A DNA stretch of 64,000 nt, taken from NCBI RefSeq assembly GCF_018603435.1, contig NZ_CP075682.1, forward strand, positions 3,968,001-4,032,000. Reading direction: 5' to 3'. Position 1 is the first letter of the stretch. Every line of letters begins with the position of its first letter. A program made the position numbers and the translations under genes. This document shows positions 59,417 to 64,000 of the stretch, piece by piece. Under the pieces are notes generated by a model. The model did not search any database. It saw nothing but the letters and a program-made list of their open reading frames with translations, and was not told the origin of the DNA. Origin of the DNA: Chryseobacterium sp. ZHDP1 (lineage in GTDB: Bacteria; Bacteroidota; Bacteroidia; Flavobacteriales; Weeksellaceae).

Positions 59417-59602
59417 ATGAGCAAGACAAAATATTCAGATAAGGCTCAGGACAAAGTAGGAAAAGTAATGCATGAATTCAAGGAAGGAAAGCTGAAATCT
59501 TCTTCCGGAGAAAAAGTGACAAGCAGAAAACAGGCAGTTGCCATTGGTATTTCTGAAGCGAAACAGGAGGGCTTAAAAGTCCCTAAAAAGAAAAAAGATT
59601 AA
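59417..59602 (+). CDS. DUF6496-like small basic protein
   Basis: The 61-residue, lysine-rich protein (KVGKVMHEFKEGKLKSSSGE, then SRKQAVAIGISEAKQEGLKV) matches my memory of the DUF6496 family of small basic proteins. It may bind nucleic acid. It is followed by a 20-bp perfect hairpin. Confidence 0.8.
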   Translation: MSKTKYSDKAQDKVGKVMHEFKEGKLKSSSGEKVTSRKQAVAIGISEAKQEGLKVPKKKKD

Positions 59603-59605
59603 CCT

Positions 59606-59648
59606 AAACAAACAAGGCTTGGAAAATTTTTCCAAGCCTTGTTTGTTT
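59606..59648. terminator. Long perfect terminator hairpin
   Basis: Arms 59606-59625 and 59629-59648 are perfectly complementary for about 20 bp (CAAGGCTTGGAAAA facing TTTTCCAAGCCTTG). Confidence 0.88.
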
Positions 59649-59781
59649 CATATTTTGAACCATTAAAATTGATTAAGAAGTTAGGTTTCTTTAAGATTTA
59701 TCATTTCTGATTTTAATGTAGCGTCATCAAAACTTAAATAATGCTTAACTTCTTAATCGACCTTAATGGTTTAAAGCTTAT

Positions 59782-59829
59782 TAACAATTAACAATTAACA
59801 ATTAACAATTAACAATTAACAATTAACAT
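59782..59829. repeat. Seven-nucleotide tandem repeat (AACAATT)
   Basis: AACAATT is repeated about six to seven times in a row, ending in AACATT. The unit number probably varies between strains. It lies immediately downstream of the phosphorylase gene. Confidence 0.85.
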
Positions 59830-61487
59830 TAATCATTATACATAATTCTGTAATATTCATCTGCCATTCTATCGCTGTTAAACTGATCTTTAACATCATT
59901 CATAGAATTATACTGTATTTTTCTCCATTGATCCGGCTTGTCATAATACGTAGGAAGAATTTCATTTTCCAGAATTTCATACAATTTGTTAAGATCATAA
60001 TTATCCTGTTCATAAATACTCATGTTTTCATAATCTGCTTTCGGAACCACAAAAGAATTTTCCCCGTGTTTTGCAAATTCAGGGATCCATCCGTCATCTG
60101 TGGAAAGATTTACAGAACCATTCATGGAAGCCGTCATTCCGGAGGTTCCTGAAGCTTCTCTCGGAACTCTGGGGTTATTCAGCCAAAGATCAGAACCCTG
60201 CTTTAAAGATTTACTCAAAGACAGTTCATAGCCTGTAAGAACCGCCATATTTTTATGATTTTTGCTTTCTTCTACAAGAGAATTGAAGGTAGAAATCGCA
60301 GAATAATCCATCGGATAAGGTTTTCCTGCCCAAATGATCTGAACCGGATATTTCGGATGATTCAGCAATTTGTAGAATCGGTCTTTGTCATGTAAAAGCA
60401 GATCGGCACGTTTATACCCTGCAAATCTTCTCGCCCAGACAATGGTAAAAACATTTGGATTGAATAAATTTCCGGTCTGGTCGGCTACGATTTTAAATAA
60501 TCTTTTCTTCAGATGTTTCTTACGGTAATCGAAAACCGTTTCATCATTTTCATCCTTCGCGTTGTAAAGCGGTTTGTCTGCCCAATATTTGAATTCCTGT
60601 GCATTGGTAATCGAAGTAATCTCACAGATTCCCGGATATTTGCTCCACATTGCTCTGGAAACTACCCCATGAAGCTGGGAAACTCCGTTGGCTATTCTTG
60701 CCATTTTCAGCGCGCAAAGAGAATGGTTGAAACGGTCATCATCAGAACCTTCGATATTTTTTACCTCTTCCATGCTGAAGCCTGAAAAATAAGACATATC
60801 ATAACAAAGTCTCATATTGTGCTTTTCATTTCCAGCTTCTTCAGGAGTGTGCGTGGTGAAAACCAGCTTTTCTTTCACTTTATTCAGGTTTCCGCCGTAT
60901 TTTTTCAGCAGATGGAAAGCTGCAGGAAGTCCGTGGGCTTCATTTAAATGATAAACATCTCTTTCAATGTTAATTTCATCCAGTAATTTTGCTCCTCCTT
61001 TTCCTAAAAGAATGTATTGTGCCAGTTTCGTAGATTCGTTGGCATCATATAATTTATGACAGATGGTTTTAGAAATATGATCATTTTCAGGAACATCTGT
61101 TGAAAGGAAAAACATAGGAGCCGTGTGGAAAATTTCAGGATCAAGATACCATACTTTTACCCAAACCGGAGCGCTGTGAATTTCTATCTGAAATTTTATG
61201 CCGGTATCTTCCAGAAAGCTGTACATTTTCTTCGTCCATGTAGGCTGTAACGTCTGATCGTGATTTCTTGCCTGATCGTAATACCCGAACTTCCAGAGAA
61301 TCCCGATTCCGATAAGATCCTGTTTCAGATTGTAAGCACTTCTCATGTGAGAACCCGCCAAAAATCCTAATCCTCCCGAATATATTTTCAGCACCTGCTC
61401 AATCGCAAATTCCATAGAAAAATAAGCAACTTTCTTGGAGTACTGCGGATTTACGCTAAAAGGTATTTTAAAATTTTTAAAATCCAT
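59829..61487 (-). CDS. Alpha-glucan phosphorylase
   Basis: From ATG 61487 the protein has 552 residues; an upstream ATG at 61568 adds 27 residues without the family text. It resembles the short alpha-glucan family phosphorylases: VAYFSMEFAIEQVLKIYSGG, HLNEAHGLPAAFHLLKKYGG, VFTTHTPEEAGNEKHNM, and the pyridoxal-phosphate region RVPREASGTSGMTASMNG with LNNPR before it. The PLP-site Lys is not readily identified by eye. It releases glucose-1-phosphate from glycogen-like glucans. Confidence 0.9.
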   Translation of the reverse strand: MDFKNFKIPFSVNPQYSKKVAYFSMEFAIEQVLKIYSGGLGFLAGSHMRSAYNLKQDLIGIGILWKFGYYDQARNHDQTLQPTWTKKMYSFLEDTGIKFQIEIHSAPVWVKVWYLDPEIFHTAPMFFLSTDVPENDHISKTICHKLYDANESTKLAQYILLGKGGAKLLDEINIERDVYHLNEAHGLPAAFHLLKKYGGNLNKVKEKLVFTTHTPEEAGNEKHNMRLCYDMSYFSGFSMEEVKNIEGSDDDRFNHSLCALKMARIANGVSQLHGVVSRAMWSKYPGICEITSITNAQEFKYWADKPLYNAKDENDETVFDYRKKHLKKRLFKIVADQTGNLFNPNVFTIVWARRFAGYKRADLLLHDKDRFYKLLNHPKYPVQIIWAGKPYPMDYSAISTFNSLVEESKNHKNMAVLTGYELSLSKSLKQGSDLWLNNPRVPREASGTSGMTASMNGSVNLSTDDGWIPEFAKHGENSFVVPKADYENMSIYEQDNYDLNKLYEILENEILPTYYDKPDQWRKIQYNSMNDVKDQFNSDRMADEYYRIMYND

Positions 61488-61688
61488 GTGTAACAGTTTA
61501 TTAAGTGAGGAGGCAAAGGTATTAATTATGAAAATAAACTCTACATTAATTATTTTATAAATTAACATTAAAAATACTTTTTGAATCTGTTTTTTATTTA
61601 CCTTTAATATGTAATTTTTTGATAATCAAAACTTCATGATCTGAAACCGGAAGTTTTATGTGTTCCATAACAATAAAATAATAAGCAC

Positions 61689-62486
61689 ATGAAAAAGGCA
61701 TTTTCTGATGAGGATTTAATTAAAAATCTGAGCTTATATTATCTGAACCGACACTTGAAAAAGAAGCCGATAGAGAAGTATCATCGTAAGATCGACGAAT
61801 CTCAGCTGCATGACCGCGAAAAATATAAAAAGAAAGCGGAAATTTTACTGCTCAATTCTTTTATGCACCATTTCCCTGAAGTTAAATTTGAAGATTTAAC
61901 CTGCGAAAGCCCCGACTTTATTGCAAAATTTAATGATAAGAAAATCGGAATCGAACTTACCGAAGTAATCAATCATCTTGAAATGAAGAAGGTTGAAAGC
62001 AATCTGAACAAGATTTTCCGTCAGGCAGAAATTTTATTGGAACAGGAAGACACTACGAAATATCGTGGTGTTTATTTTTTAGAATTTCACTCAAACATCA
62101 GACTGGATTCTCCGGAAAATCAGCAGGAAATCATTTTAAATATTTATAAAAGCATCAAAAAAGGAAAGCCTGCAGGAAATGTAAAAAGCATCCGGAAATC
62201 TTTCCACCGAAGAAATGTTTTTATTACCCATGAGTATAATATGAATCTTTTTGATGAATTATGTTCCGAGAAAATTGTAGAACTTATTGAAAAAAAGAAC
62301 GAAAAATTTCCTTATTACGATACTTCGGTTGACGAATGTTGGCTCGTTATTGTTTCGGATATGAATTCCATCGCTTCGCGTTATACTTTTATTCAGGATA
62401 AAGAACATCTGCAAAAAGTAAACAGCCCGTTTCATAAGATTTTTCATCTGGAAAACCTTTGCGGAAATATTACAAGTATCAAGTAA
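61689..62486 (+). CDS. Possible PD-(D/E)xK-like nuclease-fold protein
   Basis: The 265-residue protein contains FEDLTCESPDFIAKFNDKKI, then GIELTEVINH, with the spacing of a PD-x(10-15)-(E)xT motif of restriction-like folds; the Lys of the motif is replaced by Thr or misaligned. The N-terminus is basic and helical. Related proteins are usually stand-alone and uncharacterised. No methyltransferase or other defence gene is near, so a restriction role is not supported. Confidence 0.5.
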   Translation: MKKAFSDEDLIKNLSLYYLNRHLKKKPIEKYHRKIDESQLHDREKYKKKAEILLLNSFMHHFPEVKFEDLTCESPDFIAKFNDKKIGIELTEVINHLEMKKVESNLNKIFRQAEILLEQEDTTKYRGVYFLEFHSNIRLDSPENQQEIILNIYKSIKKGKPAGNVKSIRKSFHRRNVFITHEYNMNLFDELCSEKIVELIEKKNEKFPYYDTSVDECWLVIVSDMNSIASRYTFIQDKEHLQKVNSPFHKIFHLENLCGNITSIK

Positions 62487-62617
62487 TTGCTGAAAAATAT
62501 TTATTGTTATTTGGTTTTTGTTGAATTATTTTCGTTGAAGCTTTTGTTTTTAATTAGAATTGTTTATATTTGATAGACAACAAATTGCATTTCAATTAAT
62601 AACCAAATCAGCATGAT

Positions 62618-64000
62618 ATGAAAAAAATTCTACTTCTTTTCTTACTTTTTATTTCATCTATTTTTTTCGCTCAGGCAGACTGTTCATCCGCTCTTGCGGT
62701 ATGCGGAAATTCGAATATTACGTATTCTCCCATGGGAATCGGGAATGTTAACGAAAATTTAGGAGGATGTTTATCTTCCGGTGAGCATAATTCAATCTGG
62801 TATAAATTTACCATTGCAACAGGCGGAACGCTTACTTTCGATCTCATTCCTACAGATCCTAATGCAGATTACGACTGGGCGATCTACGGACCGAATGCCA
62901 ACTGTGCAAGTCTTGGTTCTCCGATTCGCTGTAATGCAGCAACCGTTATCGGAGTAGGAGCTTCCACAGGGATGAATATGACGAGTACGATTTTAAGTGC
63001 TGCAGGAGGATCATTAACGCCGTACTGTAAATACATGGATGTTTTACCGGGACAGACCTATTATCTGTATATAGACAATTGGGTAGATGTTCTTAATCCT
63101 ACAATGGCTCCTTTTTCTCTAACGTGGGGAGGAACCGCAACATTGGCTTCACCGTTTACGGATCCTGGCATTCAGACTCATCCTTTTATTCCGCCGGGAG
63201 CTCCCGCTGCCAATCCTGCCAGTCCAAGAGAAATTATTGTCTGCGAAAATCCTATGGTCTTTGATTTTAGTACTTTATCTTCCGGGATTTTAAATGGAAA
63301 CAGTAATTTCCAGATCAGTTATCACACTTCACAAAATGACGCTCTTTCCGGAGCAAATCCTATTTTGTCGCCTATTACCATTAATACGACTACTACATAT
63401 TATTACAGTATTCATTATCAGGATCCTGCAAACCCTAATAACCCGATCAATTCCTGCAGACAGGTGGGAGCTTTTAAATTTAAATACGGAAATATTTCAG
63501 GAACCAATGTTACGCTCTACAGTTGTAATAACAACAATGCCGGAACCGGAACTTACGATTTAACTTCCGCTGCTGTTTTTGGAGATCCTACCGCAGTAAA
63601 GGTTTATTATAATTCACTTTCAGATCTTAATGCGGGAATAAATCCCATTACAAATACTACTAATTTCGTTTCGGCAGAAGGAATGGTATACGTTAAAATT
63701 ACTTCTCAATATGGTTGTGTGGCAATTGCGCAGATTATTCTGAAGTTTTATCCGGTTGTCGTCGTTACAGAAGCTACTTTAAGAACCTGCTTTATTGAAG
63801 CTGATCCTTCTACGGGACTCTTTGATCTTTCCCTTGCTGCAGTAACCACGCAAAGCGGAACGACTAAAAAATATTATCCTTCTTTAGCAGATGCACAAAA
63901 CGGTACGAACGAAATCGTAGGATTTTCAAACTATATTGCTCCCAACGGTGTCATTTACGTCAAAGTATTCAACTCCAATAACTGTTTTGCAATTGCAAAA
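62618..64000 (+). CDS. Large secreted surface protein (type IX secreted), 5' part
   Basis: The ORF starts at ATG 62618 with a signal peptide (ILLLFLLFISSIFFAQADCS) and stays open to the window edge (461 codons), so the C-terminus is not seen. NEDLGG-like text followed by GEHNSIWYKFTIATGGTLTF and DWAIYGPNANCASLGSPIRC matches the N-terminal part of flavobacterial gliding/adhesion proteins with a T9SS C-terminal domain. Repeats like YVKITSQYGC and YVKVFNSNNC begin at about residue 355. It is exported by the type IX system that PorZ serves. Confidence 0.88.
   Translation, partial: MKKILLLFLLFISSIFFAQADCSSALAVCGNSNITYSPMGIGNVNENLGGCLSSGEHNSIWYKFTIATGGTLTFDLIPTDPNADYDWAIYGPNANCASLGSPIRCNAATVIGVGASTGMNMTSTILSAAGGSLTPYCKYMDVLPGQTYYLYIDNWVDVLNPTMAPFSLTWGGTATLASPFTDPGIQTHPFIPPGAPAANPASPREIIVCENPMVFDFSTLSSGILNGNSNFQISYHTSQNDALSGANPILSPITINTTTTYYYSIHYQDPANPNNPINSCRQVGAFKFKYGNISGTNVTLYSCNNNNAGTGTYDLTSAAVFGDPTAVKVYYNSLSDLNAGINPITNTTNFVSAEGMVYVKITSQYGCVAIAQIILKFYPVVVVTEATLRTCFIEADPSTGLFDLSLAAVTTQSGTTKKYYPSLADAQNGTNEIVGFSNYIAPNGVIYVKVFNSNNCFAIAK

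Overview
The window looks like a low-GC flavobacterium, most like Chryseobacterium or a close relative. The reasons are promoters of the Bacteroidota type (TTTG, about 19 nt, TAnnTTTG), type IX secretion genes (porZ and a large surface protein), MGH1-like and glucan-phosphorylase carbohydrate genes, Mqo, and several families of flavobacterial interspersed intergenic repeats. No database search was possible, so the genus is an inference.

The most striking part is an RNA island at about 0.2-12 kb. It holds a nucleoside hydrolase-like gene, a metallophosphoesterase, two DEDDh 3'-5' exonucleases (the first broken by two one-base frameshifts), a promoter-driven non-coding RNA made of tRNA-like modules (about 3358-3740), a SPFH/slipin-like protein with an internal tandem duplication, and a TROVE (Ro60-like) RNA-binding ring protein. 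Two accessory ORFs and a small CxxC protein follow. The island ends in an array of twelve non-coding RNA cassettes (10217-11954).

Each cassette has a private outer stem, a conserved core (TGYCGTA on the 5' side, TTRC on the 3' side), a private inner stem, and a near-constant TTACTTCG before a variable payload. Y and R covary (T with A, C with G) in every clearly readable cassette. This is what would be expected of bacterial Y RNAs, the partners of Ro. The payloads are circularly permuted tRNA pieces (T arm, then 3' acceptor strand, short loop, 5' acceptor strand, D arm) of different sequence, and in one cassette a copy of the universally conserved helix 69-71 segment of 23S rRNA, also apparently permuted. 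Four copies of one promoter element, with 13-bp-spaced direct repeats at a fixed distance from TTTGC, precede the tRNA-like ncRNA, the TROVE gene and the two halves of the array, tying them into one regulon. I think this is the undescribed system of the window: a Ro/Y-RNA array carrying a library of tRNA and rRNA mimics.

From 12 to 18.2 kb on the minus strand lies a Ter stress-response operon (HAD phosphatase, PRTase, TerD, TelA, unknown, TerD, TerC), converging on the array through a shared terminator. At 18.7-21.2 kb is an EF-G paralogue interrupted by an in-frame TAG. It is preceded by a promoter, a 28-codon leader ORF and an intrinsic terminator, the layout of a ribosome-sensing attenuator. 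Then come a SulP transporter, two overlapping HTH genes with a long leader, a catalase-like protein, an FKBP isomerase, a lipoprotein, an Rrf2 regulator and its NAD(P)-binding partner flanked by identical 24-bp operators, an M23 peptidase, gpsA, mqo, and an SDR plus MGH1-like glycosidase.

The 38-64 kb part is mostly core genome: recO-porZ-5'-nucleotidase operon, dapA, an AraC/degenerate-receiver pair, a probable structured RNA region (46.14-46.66 kb), recG, a thioredoxin-like protein, three POT peptide transporters around a Crp/Fnr regulator, a ParE/RelE-type toxin-antitoxin pair, a DPP-IV-type peptidase that fits the peptide transporters, a glucan phosphorylase, a possible PD-(D/E)xK-like protein, and the start of a large secreted surface protein cut by the window end.
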